A stretch of DNA of 39,216 nt, from contig JAKEEW010000326.1 in the NCBI GenBank assembly GCA_022616375.1, positions 1-39,216 of the forward strand, in the 5' to 3' direction. This document shows, in pieces, positions 1-9,490 of the stretch. The stretch comes from Sporichthyaceae bacterium. Its GTDB lineage: Bacteria > Actinomycetota > Actinomycetes > JAKEEW01. Position 1 is the first letter of the stretch. The number at the start of each line of letters is the position of its first letter. The notes beneath the pieces were generated by a model. It was not told the DNA's origin. It made no database searches and saw only the letters and a list, made by a program, of their open reading frames with translations. The position numbers and the translations under genes are program-made.

Positions 1-1299
1 GGTGCCGAGCACGTCCTGGATCCGCTTGAGGTCATCGACCAGGCGGCGGGCCGGCTTGCCGGAGACCGGTGCCAGCACCTCGACCGCGTATCGGGCCCGC
101 TTGGCCGACTTGCGGGCCTCGTGCCGGAGCACGTCGACGTCGGCGCCGGTCTGGACCCCGTTGGCGGTGGATGCCTCGGTCAGCTCCCGGTCGGTCCGCC
201 GGATCGCGCGCCTGACCTCGGCCCGGACGTCGCTCATCACCGGCTTGCGCACCGGAGCGGAGTCGATGAGCTCATCCAGCTCGTCGAGCACGGCGAAGAA
301 GCGATCGCTGTCCAGGCACGCGAGTGCGGTGTCTCGGGCTCCGGCCAGCTGGGTGTCGAACCGCCGGGCCAGCCGTTCCCTGACCGGACCGACGACCAGC
401 TCGGGCGGCTGCTCGTCCAGCCCGGCGGTGAGCCGCTCGGCGACCACCTCGGTGTCCCTGGCCTGGCCGAGCTCGGCCGCCACCCAGCGCAGCTCGGCGC
501 GCAGCGGTTCGGACCGGTCGGTGTCCAGCAGTGGCCGGAACGTGCGCAGTAGGCTGCGCAACCGCCGGGCCGCTACTCGCATCTGATGGACCGCGTCCGG
601 CTCGTCCCGGCGCACCGCCGGGTCGAGTTCGACCATCGCATTGCGGTACTGCCGGGCATAGTCGGCCACCAGCCGCCAGGAACGGGACTCCTTCGGCTGC
701 GCGGGTAGCCGGTCGGCGATCGCGCGGGTCAGCTTCGCGGCCGCCGAGGCCGGTCGGGCGCCGTGTGCGACCAGCACGGCATCGAGCTCGGCGAGCACGG
801 TTTCCGCCCCATCGGCGAGCTCCACCTCGAGCTCACGCCAGCGTGCCGCGACGCCTACCCGGTCGGGGCGGTGCACGGTGACCCGGTCGTCGGCGATCAG
901 CGCGAGCGGGTCACCGTCCGCACCGACGACCGCCCATTCGGTCCGCCGCGTGGTCAGCTTCGCCACCGGCTCGAGCTCCTGGCCCCGGCGCAGCGCGGCC
1001 AGCTCGGGGTCGAACGCGGCCGGCACCACGATCCGGCCTGGTCGCAGCGGCGCGTGGATCTCGGTCCGACTCCACGGCCCGGCCGGCCGCTTGAGATGCC
1101 AACCGGCGTCGGTCCCCCCGGTCCGCCGGCGCAGCGTGACTCCGTGCCTGGCCAGCGTCAGGGACGGGGTGTCGTAGTACGTCGCGGACAGCCGGTGCAC
1201 GACCGGCCCGTCCAGCCGGTATCCGCCGAAGTCGGCGTGAGTGGGCAGGTTGAATGCCACCGGCAGGTCGTACTTGCGTTCCGTCTCGGTGGTCCTCAT
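1..1299 (-). CDS. CYTH and CHAD domain protein (3' end outside window)
   Basis: The reverse frame is open from an ATG at 1299 to the window edge (433 codons), so the C-terminus is missing. The N-terminus begins MRTTETERKYDL, carrying the ExExK signature of CYTH (triphosphate tunnel metalloenzyme) domains, followed by basic strands such as TLRRRTGG and WHLKRPAG that bind phosphates. From about residue 230 comes a CHAD helical domain with its conserved basic helices: HQMRVAARRLRSLLRTF and, near the edge, RHEARKSAKRARYAVEVL. CYTH domains hydrolyse or bind triphosphate compounds, and CHAD domains bind polyphosphate. Their fusion is common in actinobacteria and is linked to polyphosphate metabolism, but the substrate here is unknown. 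The gene is divergent from the glycosyltransferase at 1411, with 111 bp between them. Confidence 0.9.
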   Translation of the reverse strand, partial: MRTTETERKYDLPVAFNLPTHADFGGYRLDGPVVHRLSATYYDTPSLTLARHGVTLRRRTGGTDAGWHLKRPAGPWSRTEIHAPLRPGRIVVPAAFDPELAALRRGQELEPVAKLTTRRTEWAVVGADGDPLALIADDRVTVHRPDRVGVAARWRELEVELADGAETVLAELDAVLVAHGARPASAAAKLTRAIADRLPAQPKESRSWRLVADYARQYRNAMVELDPAVRRDEPDAVHQMRVAARRLRSLLRTFRPLLDTDRSEPLRAELRWVAAELGQARDTEVVAERLTAGLDEQPPELVVGPVRERLARRFDTQLAGARDTALACLDSDRFFAVLDELDELIDSAPVRKPVMSDVRAEVRRAIRRTDRELTEASTANGVQTGADVDVLRHEARKSAKRARYAVEVLAPVSGKPARRLVDDLKRIQDVLGT

Positions 1300-1410
1300 T
1301 TCCCTCACTTACCCGCGCAGAGATCGCCGCACTGATGCGTCGACCAAGGTTTCCCTGGCCGCAATGTCAAAGTCAACGGGCCTGGTAGAGACGCCGGGCA
1401 CGCTGCGAGT

Positions 1411-2574
1411 ATGCGCGTGGCGATCATCACCGAGTCTTTCGCACCCGACCTCAACGGCGTGGCGCACTCCGTCGTCCGAACCGCCGAGCACCTGGTGCGG
1501 CGTGGCCATCAGCCGCTAGTGGTGGCGCCGCGGCCGGCCGGTGCGGCTGCCGCGCCGGACCGGCAGATCCACGCCGGTTTCGACTACCAGGTCGTGCGGG
1601 TTGCCTCGGTGCCGATGCCCGGCTATCCGGCCTTCCGGATCGGTCTACCCAGCGTCAGGATCACTCAGGCCCTGGCCAGGTTCGAGCCGGACGTCGTGCA
1701 GCTGGCGAGCCCGTTCGCGCTCGGCGCGTTCGGACTGTCGGTGGCGCGCAGCCTCGATCTGCCGACGGTCGCGGTGTACCAGACCGATGTGGCCCGGTTC
1801 GCGGCCGGCTACCGGCTCGGATTCGCCAGGTCCGCCGCTTGGCGGTGGATCCGGCATCTGCACAACCTGGCCGACCTGACCCTGGCGCCCTCGACTGCCG
1901 CGGTCGACGACCTGGTGCTGCACGGCGTGCAGCGGGTCCAGCGGTGGGGCCGAGGCGTCGACGCCGAACGCTTCCACCCGGGCCGCCGGGATGACGGATG
2001 GCGCCGCCGGATCGCCCCCAACGGCGAGCTCATCGTCGGATACGTGGGCCGGCTGGCTCCGGAGAAGCACTTGGCCTTGCTCGAACCGGTCGAACGGTTG
2101 CCCGGAGTCCGGCTGGTGCTGATTGGCGCCGGGCCGGACCGCACCCGGCTGGAGCGATTGCTCCCGGCTGCCACGTTCCTCGGCGAACTGGACGGCCTCG
2201 AACTCGCAATCGCGTTCGCCGGTCTTGACCTGTTCGTGCACACCGGTGCGTTCGAGACGTTCTGCCAGACGATCCAGGAAGCCCTGGCCAGCGGGGTTCC
2301 GGTGGTCGCACCGGATCGGGGCGGCCCACGTGACCTGGTCGTTCCCGGTCGGACCGGAGTGCTCGTCCCGCCGCACGATGCGGTCAGCCTGGTCGCCGCC
2401 GTGCAAGAGCTGGTCGCCGACGAGCCGTTGCGGCGCGGCCTGGCCACGGCAGCGCGGGACTCGGTCGCCGGCCGCACCTGGACGGCGGTCGGGGACGAGC
2501 TGATCGAGCACCTGCATACCGCCCGCGCGATGTACTCCGGCGGCGAGGACCGCGGCTGGGCCGCGGCCGCCTAA
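1411..2574 (+). CDS. mgtA: GT4 family glycosyltransferase, MgtA-like alpha-mannosyltransferase
   Basis: A 387-residue GT-B glycosyltransferase. The N-terminal Rossmann half opens with MRVAIITESFAPDLNGVAHS, typical of GDP-mannose-dependent mannosyltransferases of actinobacterial lipoglycan assembly. The C-terminal half has VGYVGRLAPEKHL, the GAFETFCQTIQEALASG nucleotide-sugar/catalytic region (E-x7-E type) and PVVAPDRGGPRDLV. The stretch AVYQTDVARFA and PSTAAVDDLVLHGV are also characteristic of the MgtA group, which acts on glucuronosyl-diacylglycerol or phosphatidylinositol-type acceptors at the membrane. No clear Shine-Dalgarno precedes the ATG. The family call is firm; the acceptor and the symbol are by resemblance. 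Its TAA overlaps the TAG of the convergent DUF6510 gene in the shared tetranucleotide CTAA (2571-2574). Confidence 0.85.
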   Translation: MRVAIITESFAPDLNGVAHSVVRTAEHLVRRGHQPLVVAPRPAGAAAAPDRQIHAGFDYQVVRVASVPMPGYPAFRIGLPSVRITQALARFEPDVVQLASPFALGAFGLSVARSLDLPTVAVYQTDVARFAAGYRLGFARSAAWRWIRHLHNLADLTLAPSTAAVDDLVLHGVQRVQRWGRGVDAERFHPGRRDDGWRRRIAPNGELIVGYVGRLAPEKHLALLEPVERLPGVRLVLIGAGPDRTRLERLLPAATFLGELDGLELAIAFAGLDLFVHTGAFETFCQTIQEALASGVPVVAPDRGGPRDLVVPGRTGVLVPPHDAVSLVAAVQELVADEPLRRGLATAARDSVAGRTWTAVGDELIEHLHTARAMYSGGEDRGWAAAA

Positions 2575-2837
2575 CCGTCCAGGCCGAGCTCGAGGTAGCT
2601 CAGGCCACGCAGATCCAGGTAGGCCCGGTCGGTGGTGCGGACCAGCCGGATCAGCACGGTGTCACAGCCCGGGCACCGGGCGACCGATCCGGGAGCGTCC
2701 GAGTAGACCCGCGCCTCGGCCACCGCGCCGACCCGGCCGCAGCCTTCGCACCGGGCTCGGGCGACGGTCAGGTCGACCGCAAAGATCTCACTCAGCCCGC
2801 CGGCCAGCATGTTGCCGTCGATCCAGCTCTGGCTCAT
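2571..2837 (-). CDS. DUF6510-type small Cys-rich protein
   Basis: An 88-residue protein starting MSQSWIDGNMLAGGLSEIF. I chose the ATG at 2837 because it overlaps the stop of the upstream reductase (ATGA), implying translational coupling; an upstream in-frame start would lie deep inside that gene. Two CxxC pairs (RCEGCG and RCPGCD) suggest a small zinc ribbon or rubredoxin-like fold. The family (DUF6510) is usually found directly behind this ferredoxin reductase and sulfite-oxidase-like pair in actinobacteria, so it may be an accessory or electron-transfer partner. That role is inference from context only. Confidence 0.8.
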   Translation of the reverse strand: MSQSWIDGNMLAGGLSEIFAVDLTVARARCEGCGRVGAVAEARVYSDAPGSVARCPGCDTVLIRLVRTTDRAYLDLRGLSYLELGLDG

Positions 2838-3592
2838 CGGCCACCTCCGGTGGGTCCGAACCGTTCGGTCTTGATCCGGGTGGCGGCGTGGCCCTGATCC
2901 ACCAGGAGCTCGGCCACCGTCTCGACGAAACCGGTGGGGCCGCACACGAAAGTCCGCGGGTCCGTATCGGCCGGCCACCCGACGGCGGCCAACGTAGCCG
3001 CGTTGAGCCGGCCCGGCGGCTGCGGCCAGCCGTCCGGGGTGCGGCGGGTGTAGACATAGCCGACCTCGAGCCCGCGGTCTTCGTGGGCGCGTCGGCGCAG
3101 CTCGCCCGCATAGATCAGCTCGGCCGGGCTACGGACCGAAAAGATGAGCCGGAACGGGGCCTGGCTGCCGGCCGCGGCGCGGGTCCGCAGCATCGACATC
3201 AACGGCACGATCCCGGACCCGCCGGCGACCAGCAGCGCCGGGCCGGGATCATCCGGGTGCCAGGTGAAGTAGCCGCCGATCGGGCCGCGCACCTCGAACC
3301 GGTCGCCCGGCCGGGCCGACTCGACCAGGTAGGGCGACACCTCGCCGTTGGCCACCCACTGGACGGTGAGCTCGATCCGGTCCGGCTCGGAGGCGGAGGC
3401 GATCGAGTAGCTGCGCTGCGCGGTGTAACCGTTCTCCGCGGTCAGCCGCACGTCCAGGTGTTGCCCGGCCACGTGCCCGAGCCAGCCGGGCACGTCGAGT
3501 GACAGCGTGCTGGCGGTGGCGGTCTCGGCATTGATCGCCGTGACGGTGGCCACCCGCCAGGTCAGTCGCCCCAGTACCGCTGCTCGCGCCAT
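2834..3592 (-). CDS. Ferredoxin reductase-like FAD/NAD(P)H oxidoreductase
   Basis: A 252-residue two-domain FNR-type reductase. The N-terminal beta-barrel carries RSYSIAS (FAD-binding RxYS) and GPIGGYF. The C-terminal NAD(P)H domain has VAGGSGIVPLMSML and FVCGPTGFVE. It has no 2Fe-2S ferredoxin domain, so it must pass electrons to or from a separate partner. It sits between the molybdopterin enzyme gene, which its 5' end overlaps by 31 bp, and the DUF6510 gene, which its stop overlaps. The obvious inference is that it supplies or accepts electrons for that molybdenum enzyme. Confidence 0.88.
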   Translation of the reverse strand: MARAAVLGRLTWRVATVTAINAETATASTLSLDVPGWLGHVAGQHLDVRLTAENGYTAQRSYSIASASEPDRIELTVQWVANGEVSPYLVESARPGDRFEVRGPIGGYFTWHPDDPGPALLVAGGSGIVPLMSMLRTRAAAGSQAPFRLIFSVRSPAELIYAGELRRRAHEDRGLEVGYVYTRRTPDGWPQPPGRLNAATLAAVGWPADTDPRTFVCGPTGFVETVAELLVDQGHAATRIKTERFGPTGGGR

Positions 3593-4158
3593 GGGTCACC
3601 GTAGTTGTGGTAGCCCAGGCTCTCCCAGAACCCTGGCTCGTCGTCGTTGCGCAACTCGATCCCGCGGACCCACTTGGCGCTCTTCCACAGATACAGGTGC
3701 GGCACCAGCAGCCGGGCCGGCCCGCCGTGTTCGGGTTCGAGCGGCTCGTCGTCGTAGCGGTAGGCGATCCAGGCTTGCCCGTCGAGCAGGTCGTCCAGCG
3801 GCAGGTTGGTGGTGTAGCCGCCGTAGGAGTGCATCAGCGCGTAGTCGGCCGCGGTTTCGACGTCGGCGAGCAGGGTGTTGATGGACACGCCATGCCACCG
3901 GGTGCCGAGTTTGGACCACTTGGTGACGCAGTGCAGGTCGACCGTGATCGTCTCGCTGGGCAGCGCCTGCAGCTGCGCCCAGGTCCAGGTGTGCCGCGCG
4001 CCCGCCTCGGTGACCACGGTGAGCTCCCAGTGGTCCAGGTCGATCCGCGGGGTTGGCCCGGCGGACAGCACAGGGAAGTCCTCCACCAGGTACTGCCCGG
4101 GCGGGAGCTGCGGATCCGCCCGGCCGCGCCCGGTGAACCCTCGGGTCACAATCCCCAT
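3562..4158 (-). CDS. Sulfite-oxidase-like molybdopterin oxidoreductase
   Basis: A 198-residue protein of the oxidoreductase molybdopterin-binding (SUOX/MsrP-like) superfamily. The segment VDLHCVTKWSKLGTRWHGV contains the conserved cysteine expected to ligate molybdenum. HSYGGYTTNLPLDDLL and the C-terminal KWVRGIEL follow the usual order. It is much shorter than eukaryotic sulfite oxidase and lacks heme, dimerisation and Tat-signal segments, so it is probably cytoplasmic. The start has a good site, GGAGGCGGG, just before the ATG. It is first in an operon with the FNR-like reductase and the DUF6510 protein. The physiological substrate is unknown. Confidence 0.88.
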   Translation of the reverse strand: MGIVTRGFTGRGRADPQLPPGQYLVEDFPVLSAGPTPRIDLDHWELTVVTEAGARHTWTWAQLQALPSETITVDLHCVTKWSKLGTRWHGVSINTLLADVETAADYALMHSYGGYTTNLPLDDLLDGQAWIAYRYDDEPLEPEHGGPARLLVPHLYLWKSAKWVRGIELRNDDEPGFWESLGYHNYGDPWREQRYWGD

Positions 4159-4245
4159 CCCGCCTCCTTTGCGCTGCCCACATCATGCCCCGCACCCTGC
4201 TATACCTGCGTCAGGTAGCGGCCGGCCGAGTGGGAGGGCGTCACG

Positions 4246-4959
4246 ATGGCGACAGATCTGCGGTTCGACGGGATGCGGGCGCTCTATGTCAATTGCACGC
4301 TCAAGCCCGCACCGGAACGCAGTCACACCCAGGGCCTGATCGATCGCAGCCGGGCCATCATGGACCGCCACGGTGTGACCACGGAACTGATCCGGGCCGT
4401 CGACCACGACATTGCCACCGGCGTCTGGCCGGACATGACCGAGCACGGCGCGGCCACCGACGAGTGGCCGCAGCTCTACCAGCGGGTGCTCGCCGCCGAC
4501 ATCCTGGTGTTGTGCGGACCGATCTGGCTGGGCGACAACAGCTCGGTCATGAAGCGGGTGATCGAGCGGCTCTACGCGTGCTCGTCGCTGCTCAACGAGG
4601 CCGGACAGTACGCCTACTACGGCCGGGTCGGCGGCTGCCTGATCACGGGTAACGAGGACGGCATCAAGCACTGTGCGATGAACGTCCTGTACAGCCTGCA
4701 GCACCTGGGTTACACGATCCCGCCGCAGGCCGACGCCGGCTGGATTGGCGAGGCCGGACCCGGCCCGTCCTACCTGGACGAGGGCTCGGGTGGGCCGGAC
4801 AACGACTTCACCAATCGCAACACCACGTTCATGACCTGGAACCTGATGCATCTGGGCTGGATGCTCAAGCAGGCCGGTGGGGTGCCCGCGCACGGCAACC
4901 AGCGCTCCGAGTGGGACGCCGGTTGCCGGTTCGACTTCGAGAACCCCGAGCATCGCTAG
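4246..4959 (+). CDS. Flavodoxin-like NAD(P)H-dependent FMN oxidoreductase
   Basis: A 237-residue flavodoxin-fold protein. The phosphate-loop region near the N-terminus reads YVNCTLKPAPERSHT. The stretch DILVLCGPIWLGDNSSVMKRVIERL is the typical second FMN-contacting segment of NADPH-dependent FMN reductases. GGCLITGNEDGIKHCAMNVL and the C-terminal TFMTWNLMHLGWMLK resemble the actinobacterial flavodoxin family protein group. The start is well placed behind GGGAGGG. It is divergent from the molybdopterin oxidoreductase (87 bp apart), so the two may share redox-related regulation. The substrate is not predictable. Confidence 0.83.
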   Translation: MATDLRFDGMRALYVNCTLKPAPERSHTQGLIDRSRAIMDRHGVTTELIRAVDHDIATGVWPDMTEHGAATDEWPQLYQRVLAADILVLCGPIWLGDNSSVMKRVIERLYACSSLLNEAGQYAYYGRVGGCLITGNEDGIKHCAMNVLYSLQHLGYTIPPQADAGWIGEAGPGPSYLDEGSGGPDNDFTNRNTTFMTWNLMHLGWMLKQAGGVPAHGNQRSEWDAGCRFDFENPEHR

Positions 4960-5016
4960 CAGTCGAGGTGCCTGGGACATCGCGTCCTCCTCGGCGCACC
5001 ACGCCGCCTCGCCGTA

Positions 5017-5097
5017 CCATGATCGCCGTTTCCATGATCCCTTTCAGAGCCCACCTGCGGAAATGTCGCAGGGGAATCATGAAAGCGGCGATCATGG
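5017..5097. repeat. Imperfect inverted repeat between convergent genes (IR-A)
   Basis: The arm at 5017-5041 (beginning CCATGATCGCCG) is the inverted copy of the arm ending at 5097, with 22 of 25 positions matching. Inside is a second perfect stem, CCTGCG / CGCAGG. The element sits between the convergent genes ending at 4959 and 5130. It could be a bidirectional terminator or a dispersed palindromic repeat. It lacks a T-tract. Confidence 0.7.
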
Positions 5098-5129
5098 ACT
5101 GGCAGCTCTTCCGGTGCCGCCGCCCCTGC

Positions 5130-5576
5130 TCATGTCTGGCCCAGATGCCGTTGCTGCCCGACCTGGTAGGACCTGGCGAGCCAGTCGAGCACCTCGGCAT
5201 CGACCTCGTCTGACCGGCTGAGCCGGAAGGCGTGCAGGATGTTGCGCGCCGAGTAGGTCTCGATCCGGGTGAACCGCGGGCTGTCCAACCGCTCGGCCAG
5301 CACGACGTGCCCGTCCAGCCAGCGCCGGCGCGGCACGAACGCGGCGAAGCTCATCCGGACGTGGAGCGCGATCCGGGTCTTCTCGGCCAGCACCTCGACC
5401 GGGCCGAGCCGCTCGACGGCCGCCACGATCCGATCGAAGATCTCCCTGACCACCGGCTCGGACCGGGTGAAGTGCCGGTCGAGCTCGCCCAGCACCGCGC
5501 AGGTGTGGGTCTGGTCGCGGCTGGCGAAGGTCCGGCCGCAGCGCGGGCAGCGCCACAACGGTCCAGCTCCGGGCAT
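5130..5576 (-). CDS. DUF5655 domain protein
   Basis: A 148-residue protein. Residues from about 8 carry a zinc-ribbon-like WRCPRCGRTFASRDQTHTC, followed by a DUF5655 domain (HFTRSEPVVREIFDRIVAAV, then EKTRIALHVRMSFAAF and ARNILHAFRLS). I place the start at the ATG at 5576, shortly before the CPRC motif. A longer frame to 5660 would run up to the start of the divergent MarR gene and looks non-native. Related proteins occur alone in many actinobacteria with no established function. No partner in the neighbourhood suggests one. Confidence 0.78.
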   Translation of the reverse strand: MPGAGPLWRCPRCGRTFASRDQTHTCAVLGELDRHFTRSEPVVREIFDRIVAAVERLGPVEVLAEKTRIALHVRMSFAAFVPRRRWLDGHVVLAERLDSPRFTRIETYSARNILHAFRLSRSDEVDAEVLDWLARSYQVGQQRHLGQT

Positions 5577-5666
5577 GCGCACAGGACTACCACAGCCGGG
5601 GCGGGCGGCCGGGCCAGGACGCCACTGGCCCGTGTCGGATCCGGCCTGCATCCGTACCATTCAGCC

Positions 5667-6125
5667 ATGCCGCGTCGTCCGATCGAGCCCGAGCTCGGCG
5701 CCTGTACCGAACTGGCCATCACCAACTCGTTCGTCAGCGCCGCCGTTGATCGCGAGCTGGAACGCCGGGGCATCTCGGTGACCCAGACCGGGTTGCTCCG
5801 GCTGATCGAGCAGTTCGGCCCGGTCACCCCGTCCGAGCTGGAACGCCGCACCGGGCTGGCCGCCAGCACGTTGCGGGACCGGACCGCGGTCCTGGTCGCC
5901 GGCCGTTACGTGGCTCGGACCCGTAGCGCCACCGACGGTCGCTCGTTCGTGCTCGAGGTCACCGAGAGCGGCCGCAGCTACCTGGCCCAGGTGATCCCGC
6001 TGGTGGAAGACCTCGAGGCCAGGTTGGACCGGGAGCTTGGCGGGCAACTGGCCGAGTTCCAGGACATGCTGGCGCGGATCCGCGCCTACGTCGCGCCCAC
6101 CGGCAACAACGATCCGGCCCGGTGA
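5667..6125 (+). CDS. MarR family transcriptional regulator
   Basis: A 152-residue winged-helix regulator starting MPRRPIEPELGACTELAI. The core HTH reads VTPSELERRTGLAASTLRDR, followed by the wing region YVARTRSATDGRSFVLEVTESG with the conserved D-R/G-R wing turn, then a C-terminal dimerisation helix. The ATG at 5667 was preferred to a longer frame that runs back through the divergent DUF5655 gene. The two divergent genes share a short upstream region, so autoregulation there is plausible. The ligand is unknown. Confidence 0.85.
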   Translation: MPRRPIEPELGACTELAITNSFVSAAVDRELERRGISVTQTGLLRLIEQFGPVTPSELERRTGLAASTLRDRTAVLVAGRYVARTRSATDGRSFVLEVTESGRSYLAQVIPLVEDLEARLDRELGGQLAEFQDMLARIRAYVAPTGNNDPAR

Positions 6126-6263
6126 GCCGACCGCAACACCGGACCGGATCGCGTCGATCCAGATCCCCCGGCGGTGTGCGGTGACCAAGGGGGCTAACCA
6201 GATCACCGCGCACCGCCTGACCCGAGGAGTGGATCCGGGGCGTGCCTCGTCGAGGCCCGCCCC

Positions 6264-9235
6264 CTATTCGGCAGCCAGCCCGTACACCTCCAGCTCAGTG
6301 GTATCCATGAGCGTGCATCCGGCAAAGCCGGGGCAGCTCGGGAAGCCGCCGGGGATCTGCGGCGAGAGCTCGGTCCACCGGACGCACTGCACGTTGTCGG
6401 TGGTGCCCGGGTTGAGCGGGATGCTGTTCAGATGACCGCGGTTGGCCACCCCGAAGGTGCCGGTGGCCGCGGTCTGGTAGGTGACGCCGTCGGTCGACGT
6501 CTCCAGCAGGAAGTCGCCGGTGGACGCGCTACCGCCGTCGCCGCAGTTCGCCGTCGGGTCGACCGCAATCTCGCTGACGTTCACCGGAACCGGCAGCCTG
6601 ATCACGACGAACTTCGGAGTGGCCACCCCGCCGACGAAGTCGGACTTGGTGTTCCAGCCGATCCCGAGCGACTGGTCGATGATCGCCGGTGGTCCGCAAC
6701 CGAACGAGCTGAAGTCCGGACCGTTGAAGTCGATCACATCACCACCACCGGCCGAACCGGCCCAGTCGCGTCGCAGCGCGAAGTCCACCGTGGTGGGAAC
6801 GCTGGACGACACCGAGACGATCTTCGGCAGCGTGTCGTAGCCGGGCCCACGACCGAACACCCGTGGGTATGTCCCGGCCACGATCCCGGTGATGGTGTAG
6901 TGCCCGTCCGCATCGGTGAGCGCGGCCAGGTCGCCGGGGAACCCGGAGGCGTGGCCGCCGAAGCCGACCAGCGCACCCTCGAGCGGGACGCCGGTGTGCG
7001 CGTCGGTCACCGTGCCGGTCATCACTCCGGTTGGCGTGCCGGGCAGTGGCGGTAGCGAGAAGTCCTCGGCCGGGTTGATGTCGTCGCCGTCGACCGAGCC
7101 GGCAAAGTAGCCCATGCCGCGGCCGGCGAACGCCGACCAGAGCTTCTGGTGCGCTTTGCCACCGTTGACGACCTGGTCGGCCTGCAGGATCGAGTTGCGC
7201 ATGTCGAGGAACGACGGGTTGTTCGGGGACAGCTCCATCGCCCGGGTGACCAGCGAAACGGCAAGCCGGTGGCCGACCCGCTTGCGCAGGTCCCACAGCG
7301 TCTGGGCCCAGATCTCGCCGTCGGCGTGCACCTCGGGCACCCCGAGGAGGTTGCCGTAGTCGCCGTAGGTGAACCCGCCCGGGCCGGTCAGCGGGCTGCC
7401 TGGACATGCCGGTGCGGTGGATCCGACCGGGCAGTCCAGGCCCTCGAACCGGATCAGGCCTTGCCCGCCGAACTCGACGTACTTGCCGATGATCAGTTCG
7501 CCATCCGTTGCGGTGTCGCGCTCGAGGCCCTCGGCGACCAGCTGGTCGTATGCGTACCAGTCACCCCACGCCTCACCCATCGCGCCGGCCTGCAGCGCGC
7601 CGAGGGTGGAGTTGCCGAGCGCGTCGACGACAAGCCGGTTGGACACACCGTGCAGATACTCGTGGTAGATGATGTCGGCCGGGTCCCCACCGTTGGACGG
7701 CAGGAACGGATCGCCGGACGCCAGCGGTGGCTGGTGGAACAGGAACATCTGCATCCGCGGTGGGATGCCGTCCACCGGCGTCGCCATGTTCGCGTTGTCC
7801 ACGTGGTTGCCGTCCGGCAGCCCACCCGCGGTATTGGCGCCGTCGAACGTTTCGGCGTTGATCGCGTCACCGTCGACTGCCTCGAAGTTGCCGGCCGCAC
7901 GGGTGAAGCCGATCGGAGCGGCGGCCAGGTAGTCGTGGAACTACCCAGGTAGTAGGCCACCTGGACCGAGTTCTGGCCCCGGTTGGCCTGCCACGAGTTC
8001 GGCACGTCCGGGTTCCATGAGCACGGGAAGGCAGCCGAGCACGGCGCGCCGAGGCTGTTGAAGTTCTGGAACGGGTAGTCGAACCGTCGGCTGCCGGTCG
8101 GAGTGATCTCCTCGGACGGCTGCGCTGCGTTGTCGTCGTTGACGTCGCTGTAGACGTGCGCCGCGTTGTCGTCGCTGGAGACGTGCGCCGCGTTGCCGGC
8201 CAGGGTCGGCGAGTTGTTCAGCAGGCCGGAGATGGGACGACGCACCTGTTGGCCACCGCGTGGTGCGCCCGGGTAGTTGTCCCAGACCAGACCGCTGTCG
8301 TCGTTGACCAGGTTGCGCCGGTACAGCGTGCGCCCGGTGGCCGCGTCGATGACGTGCTGGTACAGCTCGTCCGAGGTCGGCGCGGTCAGGGTCTGCCAGG
8401 CCAGCCGTGGGCCGCTGACGGTCTGGAAGTAGACCGGCTCGGCTCGGTCACCGGTGCCGAACGTGGTGGTCAGGCGCATCCCGGTTGCGGCCTTGGCCGA
8501 GGTGGGCCGAGCCGACCGGCCGACGTTGCTGACCGCATGCTGGCGTGCCTTGGCCGCGGTCAGACCCGGCTTGGCGGCCGCGGTGGGCAGCCCAGCGACC
8601 GGGGAGCCCTGCACGCTGATCAGGCGACCGTTCTTGGTCACGTGTGCCTTGATGCCGTTGCCGAACAGCGGCACCCCACCGATGGTCTGGATGAAGCTGA
8701 CGTGGTGGGTTCCGGCGATGTCGACATAGTCCTTGCGCAGCGTGAGCCGCTTGAAGTCGGTGTCGGACAGCCCGAACACCTCGGGGTGTGCGCGGATGTA
8801 GCGCAGCACGATCGAGCGCGGGCTGGCCGCACTCGGACCGGTCAGGAAGCCGTCGAGCCGGCCGACCTGCCGTGGCGTGCTGGTCAGCGGGTCGATGTCG
8901 ACGATGCCCTGGGTGCCGAGCTGCTTGCGCAAGGCCTTGACCCCGGCTGCCGGATGGGTGCGCAGCTGCGCCGAGCGGGTCGCCAGCTGCTGCTTGGCGG
9001 CATGGTCGGAGCGGGCGTCGTAGTTGCCCCACTCGGTGCGTAAGTCCTTGGCGCTGGCACCGTCACCGCGTGCGGCCGCGCCTGCAACCGTGCCCGCCGC
9101 TGGGCCAGCGGCGATCGCCGGCAATAACCCGGCAAGCACGACCGCGATGGCCGAGACGGTCGCTAACTGCCGGCGGCCACGGCGTCTGGCTAAGCCCTGC
9201 GCCGGTACGTGGGACGGGTTTGCCGGTGCTGACAT
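6264..9235 (-). pseudogene. Secreted M36 (fungalysin-type) zinc metallopeptidase, frameshifted
   Basis: Two overlapping reverse frames make one gene. The 5' part starts at an ATG at 9235 behind GGGAGGACCG and encodes a basic N-terminus with a hydrophobic signal segment (ATVSAIAVVLAGLLPAIAAG) and a fungalysin/thermolysin propeptide region. The 3' part carries the zinc motif HEYLH (7650-7664) with downstream GAMGEAWGDWYA, then a carboxypeptidase-regulatory-like beta-sandwich (about 7015-6760) and a discoidin-like C-terminal region. The frames switch at about 7941, just after AYYLG, where restoring one missing base gives the expected FHDYLAAAPIGF. The single-base deletion inactivates the gene unless it is a sequencing error or is bypassed. 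Everything else looks intact, so an error or a very recent lesion is likely. Confidence 0.85.
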
Positions 9236-9280
9236 CGGTCCTCCCTCGGCATGAACCTCCAAGAGCGCCACCCGTGGTGA

Positions 9281-9321
9281 AGATGCCACGGATCCGCAGA
9301 AGATGCCACGGATCCGTGGTA
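9281..9321. promoter_or_regulatory. Direct repeat plus GGATCC-centred palindrome upstream of the M36 gene
   Basis: AGATGCCACGGATCCG occurs twice with a 20-bp period (9281-9296, 9301-9316). The second copy forms the perfect palindrome CCACGGATCCGTGG (9306-9319). On the reverse strand 9321-9308 reads TACCACGGATCCGT, identical to 39120-39133. It lies 46-86 bp upstream of the peptidase start. An operator is plausible but unproven. Confidence 0.45.
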
Positions 9322-9490
9322 GGTAAAGGGATTTCTGCCATTCGGTCGCGGATCCGCGCAACGCGACACCGGGTCGGGCGCGTCCGTTGTCGACGGCGTC
9401 CGACCGGTTCGTAACCATGCCGTGGCCGGCAAGCCCTTGACGGCCCAGGCAACCCGACCGTTCGATAGCGCTGACGGACAAGGGGGGCTC

